64,000 nt of DNA from assembly GCA_025331565.1 (NCBI GenBank), contig JAFREQ010000043.1:3853001-3917000 (forward strand). Direction: 5' to 3'. Every line of letters begins with the position of its first letter. Position 1 is the first letter of the stretch. This stretch comes from Holacanthus passer. Its lineage: Eukaryota > Chordata > Actinopteri > Pomacanthidae. Below, one piece after another: positions 25,845 through 39,100 of this stretch. The notes beneath the pieces were generated by a model. That model searched no databases. It saw nothing but the letters and a program-made list of their open reading frames with translations, and was not told where the DNA came from. Both the position numbers and the translations under genes were made by a program.

Positions 25845-27167
25845 GTGAGTATTTCAACGTTAACGTTGCTCGCTTCGGTCGCTTTCGTGATGTGTGTGCT
25901 GATTGATAACGTTAGTGATTTCCGCCTTTGTGCAGCCGACAACATTTGGGTTTCAGTTTTAGAGGAGCTCGTTAACGCGTTGCAACGCTGAGGAAACGTC
26001 ACTGAAGTTGGTCGTTTAATGTGGCCCTGTCGACCGTTAGTAGCGATGAACCAGCATGCTAGCTTGTTTGACTTGTTAGCTGTGTTTTTATAAGCGAGAA
26101 TCATACTAACGACATGCACCGTGTTTGAAAATAAGGCTACATGTCGCTAGCTAATAATACGTGTTGTCTGCAGTCAAGTGCGTAGAGGTTAGATCCGTCG
26201 TGCGGAGCGGCGGAGGCACCTTCCTCCGGGACGAGCTACCACCGTGAGCCCCCCCTGCTCCCCGGGTCATGGCTCACCAGCTGCTACCATTAGCTGGCTG
26301 CTCACCCGGGTGAAGCTCCTCTGGTGCTCCCTAATAGCTGCACAGCTATTCCTCACTGGCCATGAAATCCTGTTTGTTTGCTCTTAATGCGATTGCAAAC
26401 ATCGTTCTTGCAGGTGTTCTCATAGATAACTGGTTATTAAAGGTAATGTCAGTTTATATGGGGTGATAGTCCAGTTAGCTTCTATTAGAGGTGTGTGACA
26501 TAGTGCTAATTATGTGCAGCTTAGCTAACAGAAACACTGGGCCCAGTCTTATTTACTGCTCTGTTTTGTTAAGATCCCGTTACTTTTCCACATCTAACCG
26601 GTTTTTCTCAGTCACCTGTGCTATGTTTATCCTTCCTCTGAAGCTGATACGAGTGACTTGGGTATGAGGTTTGTATTTGCATATCTCATAGGGTGGGAGG
26701 CAGGTGAGAGGTCAGCAGGAGCCTTCATGACAGGACTAGACACATCCAGTCGTGTACTCACATTAAAGCTGCTACTCTGTGACTCATGCTGCCCTAAAAG
26801 TCTGCTGCAATGCAAAAATACTTTTTCAGATATGTTTTAGAGTTTGACTTGTTTGTTTGGCTGCCGCCGCCTGTGTTGTCTGTTGGTTGGGATTGCAATC
26901 GTTTGCTGGTTAATGAATTATGCAGTGAAAAGCTAGGCTACCAAGGGCTGTTGTCAAGCTGTCTGTCCCTGGTTAACGTTACAGTCCTTACAACATGAAC
27001 TGTGTTGGAGAATATGTGGCCATGATCTGATGAAATGCATATTATTAATGTTGAGTTAAAGTTTATGTGTGCGTGTGTAAAGGATATGCTTTTGTGAGCG
27101 TTAAATTACTTTCAGTATGACTTGAGGTGTAACATTAATAATTGAATGTGTACATTTCTCTTCACAG
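25845..27167 (+). other. tnrc6b intron 1
   Basis: CpG-rich near its start, including ACGTTAACGTT at 25,856-25,866 and GCTAGCTAA near 26,140, then increasingly AT-rich. No further exon is supported. Its 5' part is probably part of the promoter's CpG island. Confidence 0.7.
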
Positions 27168-27198
27168 ACTGGAGAATCAGGAAAGGGAACAGTAGTTC

Positions 27199-30100
27199 AT
27201 GGAAGACAAGAAAAAGAAGAAAGAAGATAAAAAGAAAAGGGAAACCTCTCAGAAGGTAAACGGTGACACCAAAAATTCACAGCTAACTTTGTCTATATAT
27301 TTTACAAACATCTCTGTGATACTCCCACTTCCATATTGTTACCACTTACTTACTCTGGATTATTTTTGTTGCGACACATCTCAAAATTAATTTGCTGTTT
27401 TCACTTTTTTCCAGTAACTGAGGTTTTAGGGGTTTGGGAAGGATTTTGTTGTGTTGGGAAATTTGTGAATATCCAATGTCATATTTTTATACTCGCTTAA
27501 AGCTGGAGTTCAAAAACTCACACAATGTTAATTAAGCCCGTCACCGTCAGGTAAATTTCTCTGTATTTCGCAGTATACCAGAGTTTTTAAATCTCCTGTC
27601 TGTGGTGACGTTCGCACTTGCGCACCAGCGGTGATGTGTTTTTACGTCATCCAGCAATGATTGGTTTACTAGAGTAGAAGGTGGGAGCAACAGGAGCGAC
27701 AGAGTAGGCTACAGCAACTAGGAGCATGGCAGAGCTAATGGTGTCCCAAGAACGTCAACGGTGTTTGTGTAATTACTCCCGCTGCTAGAAGGGGGAGACA
27801 AAGGTCTGTTCTGCAGCTTTAAACTGTGCACTGCCAGTATATTTTTTGTTTTTTCCTGTTGCAGTAGCAAGACTAAAATATTTGTACACATCTAGATCTA
27901 CGTGGATGTATGGAGGCAGTGATAGTGAAATTTGAGCTCTACATTTAACCCATCACTGAGAAGCAGTGGGCAGCCACTGTGCAGCACCAGGGAACTAACT
28001 CTATGCCCGTGACTTGGTCAAGGGCAGGAGAATAAACATAATATACATGTTTTTGCTGGTGGGGGAAATCGAAGCGCCCAAAGGAAGCCCACACCGTTAT
28101 AGGTGAACATACAAACTCCACGCAGAAAGGCCATGCCCCAGCTGGGAATTGAACCCAAAACCTTGCTGCCTGATAATACATCTGATTTACATTTAAAACA
28201 AAACATTTTCTTGTTGCCCTTTTCCCATCAATTTGCCACCAGCAGATTCTCTTCTACTTTGTATCTGACTCACTTGTGCTTTCTATTTTAGGTGCCAGAA
28301 CAGAAAATCAAAGGTATGCTTTTCTGTCATCATCACACTGCTCTTCTTTTATCACTCACTATTCTATATGATGATGTCAGTGGTATGACTTCTGTGTCTT
28401 TAATCAGCAGTACCCAATTTTTATACTAATGTATTGTGATGACCTAGGGAATTATTGCATATTATTGCACATGTAGGCTCACACTTTAGACTCTTTACAA
28501 ATTTTATCAACTTTCCTGTAGCTGTTAGCCATACCCTCTCTCTCTTTTTAACATCCTTTTACTAGTGATTCACGCCCTTCATTATTTGTGCATTTCAGTG
28601 CCAGAATCAGCCAAGCCCTCCTGTTCCCAGCCGCTTGCCTCCCCAGGCTCAGTGTCCCCCAGCCCTGGCCCTGTTGCCCCCTCATCCCCCAGTCCTGGTG
28701 CAGCTGGGGTTTCTGCACAAGTTCCTCCTGGTGGCGGGAACAATGCAAAGCAGCGGACTGCTGTGGCCAACGGACAGCCCTCCTCCTCCCCCTCTGGAAG
28801 CCAGACCTCCCAGCAGCAGCGATACATGTCCAGAGAGGTTCCACCAAGATTTCGCTGCCAGCAGGACCATAAAGTGCTACTGAAGAGGGGCCAGCCGCCG
28901 CTGTCCTCCATGCTGCTGGGGGGAGGAGGAGGGGAAGGGGGTGCAGGAGGGGCTGGAGGAGGCAGTGGCTGGGTAACCACCCCACCTCTTTCGTCACAGG
29001 GAGCGGATAACCCCAATGCAAACACAGCTGGAGGCACAGGTGGGTTGATGTCTCAGAACAAAAAATGATTATCAAGTTTGATACGTAGTCCACTGAGTAC
29101 CACATGCCACAAAAAAGTAGTGATCTCCTTTCTTAAATTAGCATCTGTCCAGGATGTCCATTGAAGTTTATCCAATAGCACTGAAAAGCTTTTTACAACA
29201 GCATGTGATCCATCAGTTGACACCATAATATAAAAAACACTAAATATTGTGAATTTGTGCATGACCAGAATGATATGTGTTTACTGTAGGACTAGTAATC
29301 TGTAGTAAGGGGACCACCAGTTGGTACATTCTGAAAGTGATGAGTATATTGTTAATGCTTAACTTGTCAAGTAAATGAATGGTCTCAATTTTGTCCACAT
29401 AGATTCCAACCTGGGTTCATCCTCCGCTTCACCCCCCAACTCCTCCTCATCCTCATTATGTGTCGCTGCTCTGTCGTCTTCTTCTTCTTCTTCTTCTACT
29501 ACTACTACTACTTCAACTTATGCAAATTCCACATGGGGGGCAGGCTCTGGCAGCCCGTCCTCTTCTCAGGGCTGCGGGAAGGTGATTGTGGATGGGACTG
29601 ACCTGGGGGACTGGCCTAGCATCCTAGGCGGGGCCAAATTGAGTTCTGACGGGGCTGGAGGAGGGGTGCAGGAGCAAGACTGCCCCAGTAACAACAACAA
29701 CAGTAGTGCCTCATGGAGTGAGAGAAACATCCAGCAGAAGGGAGGAGCGGTTGGAGGAGGAGCAGGGAACATGGACAATCCTTCCTCACCTCGTTCTTCT
29801 CCTCTTTCCTCCTCTTCCTCGCTTAATGAATGTGTTCAGTCAAGTGGTGGTGTGTGGGGCTCTTCCACCTCCTCTCAGGTGGAGGCAGGGCTAGGATCAG
29901 CAGCATTTTACAATTCCAAAGTCTCCCATCTTCTTCCTGGGCCTCAGGAGAGCCCTGTGGGTGGCAGCAGTAGTGTCCCTGGTGCCAATTTCAACCCCAA
30001 CGTGAACCCCTCTGCTTGGCCCGCCCTGGTGCAGGGTGGGACATCGACTTCGGCTAGCGACGGCCTTCCACTACATTCATCCATTACTTCAGCTTCCTCG

Positions 30101-33100
30101 TTTTCTGCCAGCACCACCCTCATCACCACTCATTCTCTTACATCTGTGAATCAAACTGGTCTCCAAACTGAGACAGCTGTGGGAGCCAGGAGTGGAGAAC
30201 AGCAGCAGCACTTAGGAAGCCTAGGGCCAGAGTTGGGTTTAGGTGGGACAGCACGAGGAACAGGACCAAATCAAGAAGATGGCGATGAGAGGGACCGTGG
30301 GGTTGCTAGTGTTGAAGGAGAAGGGAGTGGTAATCTTTCTGGCTCTTCCACTTCCTCCTCTGCTGCCTCTTCTTCTTGGAGGTCCATGCCTCCAATGTCC
30401 TCTGACCTCAGTGCAGGTGCCTCACAGGCAGATGGATGGGGTGGAGGAGGGACTGTAGCTCAGGGGCAGGAAGGGAATGTGTGGGGCTTTGGTAGCCAGG
30501 GTGACAAGGCAGGGTGGGGCAGGGGTAATGATGGTGGCTCAAATACCCCAGTGGTATCTCAGGGAGCGTGGGAAGGATGCAGTTCAGAAGCAGAGTGGGG
30601 TGGCACAGTGGGAGGTGCAAGTTCAAGTAACTTAGCAATAGGAGGTGGAAGAGGAGGAGATGAGAGCAGCAACAGCAGCAGTAGTGGAGGCAGTGTAGGT
30701 GTTGGTGGCAGCGTTTTGCAGGACTCTGCCTCACCAAAGTTTGCAACTATGACAAAAGCTTGGGACAATCAGAAAGGGACAGAAAGTGGGGACAGTGTAG
30801 TTGGGGAGTGGGGTGGGCAGGGTGGAGGCACTGGAGGTGGACCCTCATCCTCTAGCGGTGGGGGGTCCATAGCTGGAAGTGGTGGAGGAGGGAGTGATGG
30901 TGGACAAAAGCAGGAAGAAGCCTCGTCTTCAAACTGCAACTCCCAGAAGGCCTCCAATGCTGAAGTGGCCTTACTCAGCATGCTCAATCGATCTGACCTG
31001 GACCCCAGGGTTCTGTCTAACACAGGCTGGGGGCAGACCCAGATTCGACAGAACGTGGCCTGGGACCTGGACACCACAAGAGGAGTAGGAAATAGAAATG
31101 AAAGAAGCACTTCATCTTCCTCTGCATTCTCATCAGCAACCATGAACACTACCACTAGTCGCGGGCCTGGATACCCGTCTAACACCGGTTCAATAACTAA
31201 TGATCTATCTGCTGGCACTCACACGTCTGGCCTGAACTCTGGCCCTGCTCCAGTGAGGGATGGCTGGGATGGTGGTGCTACCCAGTCCACCTGTGGTCCT
31301 CACATGCCTGGTAGCACTATAAGGAAACCAGGAACACCAGAAGAAGATATCGAGGGCAACCAGGGGAAGGCAGCTGGAGGCTGGGGTGATCTACCACCTG
31401 AAAAGCCGGGCAAAGGATGGGGCACTGAAGACCAACAATGGGGTGATCGCAGAGGCAGAGGAGGTAACTGGAGAGAGTTTGGAGAACAGGGTAGTGGGTG
31501 GGCAGATGGTTCAGAGGAAAAACAAGGCCGGACAGGAGGATGGAAGGGTACTGGAAGAGGGGAAGCAGGTGGTTGGGGAGGAGACTGGGGACAGAGAGAC
31601 TCTTTACCTGGAAGTGGAAGTGGTGATGGGCGAAGCAGAGGTGGAAGCAACTCTGATGAGGGATCTTCCTGGGGTAATTTGGAAGAAGGGGGATCTCAGA
31701 GAGGAGGATGGGGAGGAGGAGATATGGGTGGAGGCAAATCCCACCAGGACTGGGGGAGCGCCAAGCCCCACACGGCAGCAGCACAGATACCAAACAGCCA
31801 AGTGGCACCAATGAAACCCCCAAATCAACAGCAGCACCAATCACAGGGCCAGCAGCCACAAGGAGGTCCCATGCAAGGAGGGTGGAACAGCCGGTCCAAT
31901 GTTGGAGGTGGAGGTCCACCATCCAAGAATCAGAACCAAAGTTCGGGCTGGACCTCCGGCCCAATCCCCCAAATCTCCGGGGGTGGGGGTGACTCCTTGG
32001 AGCCCAGTGGCTGGGAGGAACCCTCCCCTCAGTCCATCAGTCGCAAAATGGAAATCGATGATGGCACTTCAGCCTGGGGAGACCCAACCCGCTACAACAG
32101 CAAGAATGTGAATTTGTGGGACAAAAACAGCGCTATGTCTGACCAAAGCCACGGTCAGCAGGCCCCACCACCAATGCAGCAACAACCACCTAGAAGGCAG
32201 CAGGGGATGCAGCACAGCAGGGACACAAACCCTGGCAATGCTGCAGTTGGTAAGCAGAAGGTGTACAATTTAAAAAAAAAAAAAAAAAGTGTGCATTTGG
32301 CAAGCCATAACAAAGTAGAGTGAACATGAGCATTTGAAGTTTTCAAGTAATGCAAATTTTCTTTAGTCTTCTGTTTATATGAGTATATAATGCTGCATTG
32401 CTGAATTGAGTTTTTTTTTTTTAATGTCCTTGATTCCAAATATCAGGTTACACAGCTACAGCTAATGTCAGCCTCATCGACGCCTAATTGACTCTTGTCA
32501 TTAGAGTGACATATTTAACTTGGCTATTTCTCTTTTCTGTTTCTTCAATCTCCAGGTCCAGGTATGTGGGGAGGAGGTGCACAATCTGTGGATAATGGTA
32601 CGTCTGCTTGGGGCCAGGCATCAGAAGCAGCAACAGGTTGGGGTGATCCAGATGAACCTGGCAAAGCCTCTGGCTGGGGAAACCCTTCACCCAATCCTGG
32701 TAAACCTGGTAAGAATAGAAAAAAAAAATGTGTAATTCAAAATATGACAGCATTTGAGTTCTGAGTTGTTAATATTGTCTCTCATTCTGAGACATCATGC
32801 TGAGTCTCAAATCAAGCAACATTATACATCTTTCAATTTGAATGAGGTCCAGCGTTGTTCAAACAGAGGAAATCATGGAGAATGACTGCCAACATTATCA
32901 TAACCATCTGCTTTGATTTTGCTGTAGGCACCAAGTCAATGGAAAGTTGGGGTGGGAAGGGAGAGGGCTCTGTTGCAGCCTCCCGTCACCCCAGCTGGGA
33001 TGAGGAAGATGATGGTGGTGGAGGGGTCTGGAACAGCACTGGCTCCCAGGGAAGCAGCTCCTCCTTCAATTCTGGAGGCTGGGGTCAAACCCATGGAGGA

Positions 33101-36100
33101 AAGAGAGGCAACATCAAGGTAGGGAGAAGGAGGTTCTAGTACACACAAACAAGGTGGCCTCTCTTGGTTCATTGTTTTAAGACAAAACAGTTTTATTTTC
33201 CTCAATATTTGTTTATTCCCTTTTTTGACTGAGAGTAATGTTTGAATTTCTTTCCTAAAGAGTGGAGGAGGGGACAGTTGGATGAACCCAGTGTCACGAC
33301 AGTTTTCAAACATGGGCCTCCTGGTAAGATGTTCACTAGAAAATAATTTTAAAATTTCTAGCTATTGAAAACAGCAAGTGTGATGTGTTTTTAATGTTTT
33401 ACTTGAATGTCTTGTCTGTCATATTGCTGTTATTGTGTAGTCTGTAATGTTATTGTTATAGATTGATGGATTATCAATGAGACTGCCATTACTGTCCTAT
33501 GAATAAGTGTGAGGTCACTAAATTACTTTGTCTTAGGGTGATGATCCAAGTGTTGACAAAAAGATGGAAGGAGACAAGAGAGGAATAAGTGACTATAACG
33601 GAGAGATGAGGAGGGGAGGAAGAGGTGGAGGAGGTTACCGCATACCTAGTTCCAAAGACATGGGTCCCGTTGACATGGGGCCCTATGGTGAAAAGGTATG
33701 AGTCCGTTTATAGTACTAACTAAATATTAAGTCACCTCACAGAGCTTCCTTTTTCAAAGTTAGAAGTTATTTTGTATTATTTAAATTTTGATATCAACAA
33801 TATCTGCTACATGGGTGTTGAATTCGAAGTCAAGTGTGAGTTGTGCTAACTTGAGGACTAAATTACTATGAATTGAGAAAACATCACAAACACATTGCTA
33901 TTTTTGTATACTTTCCATTGTACTCCAGATGGGTGCCCATGGAGTGTTTGTTGGCAGTGGCGGAGGGATGCCTCCGCCTCGAGGGATGCACCAGCCTGGC
34001 ATGCATCCAATGAACCCCTCCCAGGGGTTACGTGCTCAAGTGCCTCATCAGTTCCTGTCTGCTCAGGTCTGTTGTCTTCTGTCTCTGATGTTATTAATTA
34101 TGATGAATGTTGTATTTAGGAGACATGGAGTCTCCTGAGTCCTGCCAATGATCACGCAAACAAGTTTTTGTCGGTTGTATGATTTCCATACAAGCTGAAT
34201 ATAGTCCGTTGTAAATAGTTTGGGACAAAGTGATATGCAGCAAACCCATAATGATATGTTATTTATGTTAGTGAATTAACACAAATTGTTGATGGGGCTT
34301 GCTAGGTGATGAGCGGGATTATTGATTGCCTGATTGCCTCAGCCATGGCTTTTAGGCTAGAGGGTAGCTTTTTAAGAGGCCATTAACACAGTGTTTAGAC
34401 AATAATCAACTTCATCTTATTTATTTTCTGTGATATGGATATTAAATGTTTAATTGTTTTATTTTCCCAGCATTCCTCAGTTCTCTGTTTATCAGATAGT
34501 AATGCAGCCTCACACATGTTGCATCTTGAGGCTTTAAATTTGTTTAGTCATTCATGAATAATGAATGACTGGAGCTCAATGAATGCAATGTCCCTGTTTA
34601 TCTTATTACTCTGTCAAGTGTCTGTATCAGCATCCATATATAAAGAAGTTCCTGTGACATGCAGGTGCCGGGACCTATGCTGAAGCAGATGCCCTCTCCT
34701 GGTGGCAGTGTGGGCGGAGTGGTTGGAGGAGTAGGAGGTGTCGGTGGCGTTGGAAGTGTCGGAGGGGTTGGTGGTGTTGGCGGAGGAGTGTTCCCTCCTC
34801 AGATTTCCCCACAGCAGCTAGCAATGCTCAGCAACATTTACCCCCACATGCAGCAGTTCCATCTGGTATGTGACTAAATGTTAGAATGTTGATTGACTGA
34901 TTGATTCATCACATTGGAAAACATATTTCTTTGTTGTCTGTTTTATCCGTTTTTGTGTAATTCTATTGGAATATTTTAAAATACGTGGTGTACTGTAATA
35001 AACCCACCCCCTCATAGTGTCTGTATGTGAGCACTAGCCTATGCATTCTTTGTTCACCTTCTTCACTGAACATTTCTGCCCACCAACAAACAGGCTTGTC
35101 AGCTCCTGCTACAACAGCAGCAGCAGCAACAGCAGCAGCAGCTTCTGCAGAACCAGAGGAAGTTTCCTCAGCCTCAGCCTCTCAGGCAGCAGCCAGACCC
35201 ACAGCAGGTGAGCATGGTCGTTTTCTATACCATACCATGCAATATGTCAGGACTTCATCCATTACTATTGCATCTCTTTAGTCTGTTGCAAAGGTATCCT
35301 CTTACTCACACTACAGACAATACTAGGTGGGAAGTGGTCAGAGCTGTTTAGAAGTTATTTTTTTTAACTTGGGTTAATAAGTTGAAATTTAGTTGAGAAG
35401 TACACAAAGATATATTAAGACCATACATATTCTATGGTCCATATTCTATGATATATATTTAAACCTTGTGGTTCTCTTCTAATGTATGCACTGCTCATCT
35501 CAATCTTGTAAATTACAGCCTGTAAAACTCTAAATGTTGCTTAATAAGGTGTTAATTCATCAAGACAATTTGTGACCATTTCCTGTACTTGGCAGTTATT
35601 CTGATGATTTATTTTTTGAATCTCATCCCTCTCAGCTGGCGAGGATTATGGCTATTCTGCAGCAGCAGAGACAACATCAGCAGGGTGGAGTTGGAGGAGC
35701 AGCAGCAGGAACAGGGGGCTCCAAACTTTCCCCCTCTCACCTGGGAGGAGGCCTATCCAAACAGCCAATGGTAGACCCCCTTCCACATCCTGGAATGGGG
35801 GGACCCTTATCAGACCTTCATGCCAAAACTCAAGGGATGTACTCTGGTGAGTCCAATGGGCAAAATTTTTGTGGGTTAGACTCCATTGGTTAGATGTGAT
35901 GCAGTCAGTTTAATAGCTAACTATAAAAAATGGTATAAGGGTTGAAGTTTTATGGCATTTGTTAGGCTGCCAAAATAGCATTGTAGAGTGCTATCTTTGG
36001 GTACATGGAGTCAGTAAATCAACAGAGGCTGACATTTAGGATCAAAGGTGCCCTAGGTTAATGGCATACAGCCCTGCCCACCTGCAATAATATTCTCAGT

Positions 36101-39100
36101 ATCCTGTCACTAATTTTTTTGTCTAGGTGAGCCAATAAGAACCATCCAGTTACATCTATCTAATTTGTATAAACACAGACACGTAACCTTTGCAATCATT
36201 GTTGCTTTAACAATGGTCCTCTATTTTAAATGGCCCCTAGCCTTTAGTGCAATCTCAGTGATACTAAACACAATCTCTGGAACTCTGGAAAAAAATACAC
36301 TTGTCAGCTCGGCCAAAGGCTGTATTGAACTGAACTGTAAAATGCAATGTGCCCATGAGTGTTTGTGTTTTCTCCTTGTCAGGGCTTGCTCCTGGTGGTA
36401 ACCTGTCAGGACTGGAGCTCAGTCCCATGATGGGAGGGACGAAGGACACAGGAGGACAGCAGTCCCGTTTCAAATGGATGATGGAGGGACACTCCCCAGC
36501 TCCTTCTCCCCCCGACACAACCCTTCACAAGAATGGTAGGATAACAGATGGTTTGTAACATGATTTTTGCAAAGGCTAAATTTACACTTACAACTTACAC
36601 ACCTCCCAGGTTGTCAATCTGATGTTAACTGTATTGGTAGTCACCTTCTTTCACAGTGTATCTGAATGAACCACAGCGAATCAAAATGATTTGAGACATA
36701 TTCATGTCAATCTGTTTGACCTTATTTCTCTTCTGTGGGCTTTACCCAAGGCCCTTTACCCAGTGGTATAAAGGTGAGAGGAGGATCCCCTTACTCCCAG
36801 TATGAAATTCTGGGCGGTGATGGTTTGGGGATGCCTCCTCAAGGCTCTGCAGACAACTGGCACCGGACCCCTGGGAGTAAAATGGGGAACAAACCTGCCA
36901 CATCCAGCTGGCCTCCAGGTGAGTTTGTTTTTGTCTGCTACATGTTACCAAAGGCCCAACCTGTCCAGTGTTTGTGTGTGCATGCATACTGACTCAATGT
37001 TTCTATATCTCAAAAACTATTATGCTTTTTTCATTTGATTTAAAAATAGCAATGGCAATATAGCATACCATTTCAATCAATAAGTGGTCTGTTGACAGAG
37101 TTCCAGCCCGGTGTGCCCTGGAAGGGAATCCAGAGTAGTGGAGACCCAGAGTCTGACCCCTACATGACCCCTGGTAGCGTTCTCGGCTCCCCAGGACCCC
37201 CGAGCCTCAACGACTCTGACCACCAGTTACTGCGAGACAACATAGGTATTTGAATGTGCCAAATAGAGATGAGCATAGCTGTTGGTTTTAGCACTGGTGA
37301 TTAAAAATAAAATGCTTAAAATATCATTTACAAAGCTTTGTAGGGACACCAGTTTAGTTTACAGGGACTTAAAATTGTAATGGCATTAGTCACTTTCATC
37401 CAGCAAGAGCATGAAGTTGAAGGACTGAATAAAACCATTTTTTCATATTAACATATATATGTAGATTAGATATTACTATCTAAAGTAAGCTTAAGGTTGT
37501 TAATAAAGCGTATTACTTTGAGTTCCCTTTTAAAGCCACAGCTCTTTGCCGCAAGGATTAGAGCTGAGCAATAAATCTATTCACCACTAACTGTTATCAC
37601 CGTATCATGGTGGAATTTCTGTATGGTGGAAACTCAATTCTGTTGTCTGAAATATTACTATAAAGCAGTCACTCAGATTTCAGACTTCTCCCAGGCGACT
37701 CATCTAACTCTATTAAAATTCCCCAACTGGACATAAGACTGAACTTGCTTAATAATAATTCCAAAGCTATTTCAGCATGCTGTTTTCACTGGATATAGAA
37801 CAAATGTCTTTCGCCCACTGACTGACTCCCCATTGTAAAACACATGCACAAAGTGAGGCATGTGGATACATGTGCAGTCAGTTTTTATTTAGCCTAGGTT
37901 TAGGCAACATGCTGTGCAGTGGCATTTATTGGCAGAACTTCTAAAGGTTTCACAAACAGTATTCCCCACAGACATCTGTTATCCATCTGTACTACGATTG
38001 TCTCATCTTGTTTATTACTGTACGTCATAACATTTAATGTTTTGTAGGGCCAAACCCCACCCTCAACACCTCGCTGCCTTCACCTGGTGCCTGGCCCTAC
38101 AGTGCCTCAGACAGTCCCCTCAGCAATGCACACAGCACAGGTACATGTTTTAATATGTTTGACTTTCATATATTCTTTATAAATACTTTTGTAACTCCTT
38201 TATCTTATTAGCTCAGTTTGCAATTTGCTTTTTAATTTCTATGTTTCTGTTACTGTGTGTTTCTGTATACATGTGTTTGCAATGTGTTTTACTGGGTTAC
38301 AAGTTTGGCCTTTTCTACAAATACGCCAGAGATGTTAGCTGTACTATGTTCTCTCCACTCCCATTTCTGTGGTTTGTTTGTCAAAGCTCATTTTCCCCCT
38401 CTTTCTCCCACCTCCCCATTTCCTCTTCAGGAAAGTACTCGGAGTACAAGCCCAGCTGGCCCCCAGAGCCCATCGGACAAAACAAGTTGTGGAAGACCAA
38501 TCGCAACAGCTCACAGCTGCCACGCCCCCCTCCTGGTTTAACCAATCAGAAGCAGGCCTCGCCCTCCCCATGGGGAAGCGGAGGCCCACGTTTGGCCCGG
38601 AGCTGGGGAGGGGGTGGGTTAAATCAAGAGTCAAGATTTGGGCCAGGTAGTGTTTGCAGAGAAAGGATTTACATTATTTCATAACCCTTTGTCACTGACA
38701 GTCATATGATGACTTGAGTCTTACTACAGTATCATGAAATCTAGCATAAAAGTTGTTTCCATGTAAATAAAGCAATCTTAAGCATAATCTTCATATTTGT
38801 CATTGACTGTGACATTCCCCATAATTGTTTCATCCTTGTCTACTTTTCTGTTTGTCTCTTCTGTCCTTTTCTTTTTTCTTTATAGGCTCAGCTTGGAGCG
38901 ATGGTGTTGCCTCCAGAGGCAGCTGCTGGTTGCTGCTGAGCAACCTGACCCCTCAGGTAAAGAGTGAGAAAAAGAGGGAGGGACCGAGAGATGAAGACGC
39001 TGAGAAGCAAATTCTAAATTGCACGGACTATTTTCAGAGAGTGCCAAATTTTATTTTATTTAAATTTTCACCACCCATAATCCTGTCGTATGGAAAACTG

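Noticed and set aside
30073..31964. Long antisense and alternative-frame ORFs across the large tnrc6b exon (up to 215 codons)
   Set aside because: They are shadows of a Gly/Ser-rich coding exon, where GC-rich codons remove stops from other frames.
32268..32323. Lys-rich C-terminal extension when the large tnrc6b exon is read through
   Set aside because: It comes from a poly(A) run 20 bp inside the intron; the donor GTAAGC at 32250 is good and the next exon continues the conserved protein.
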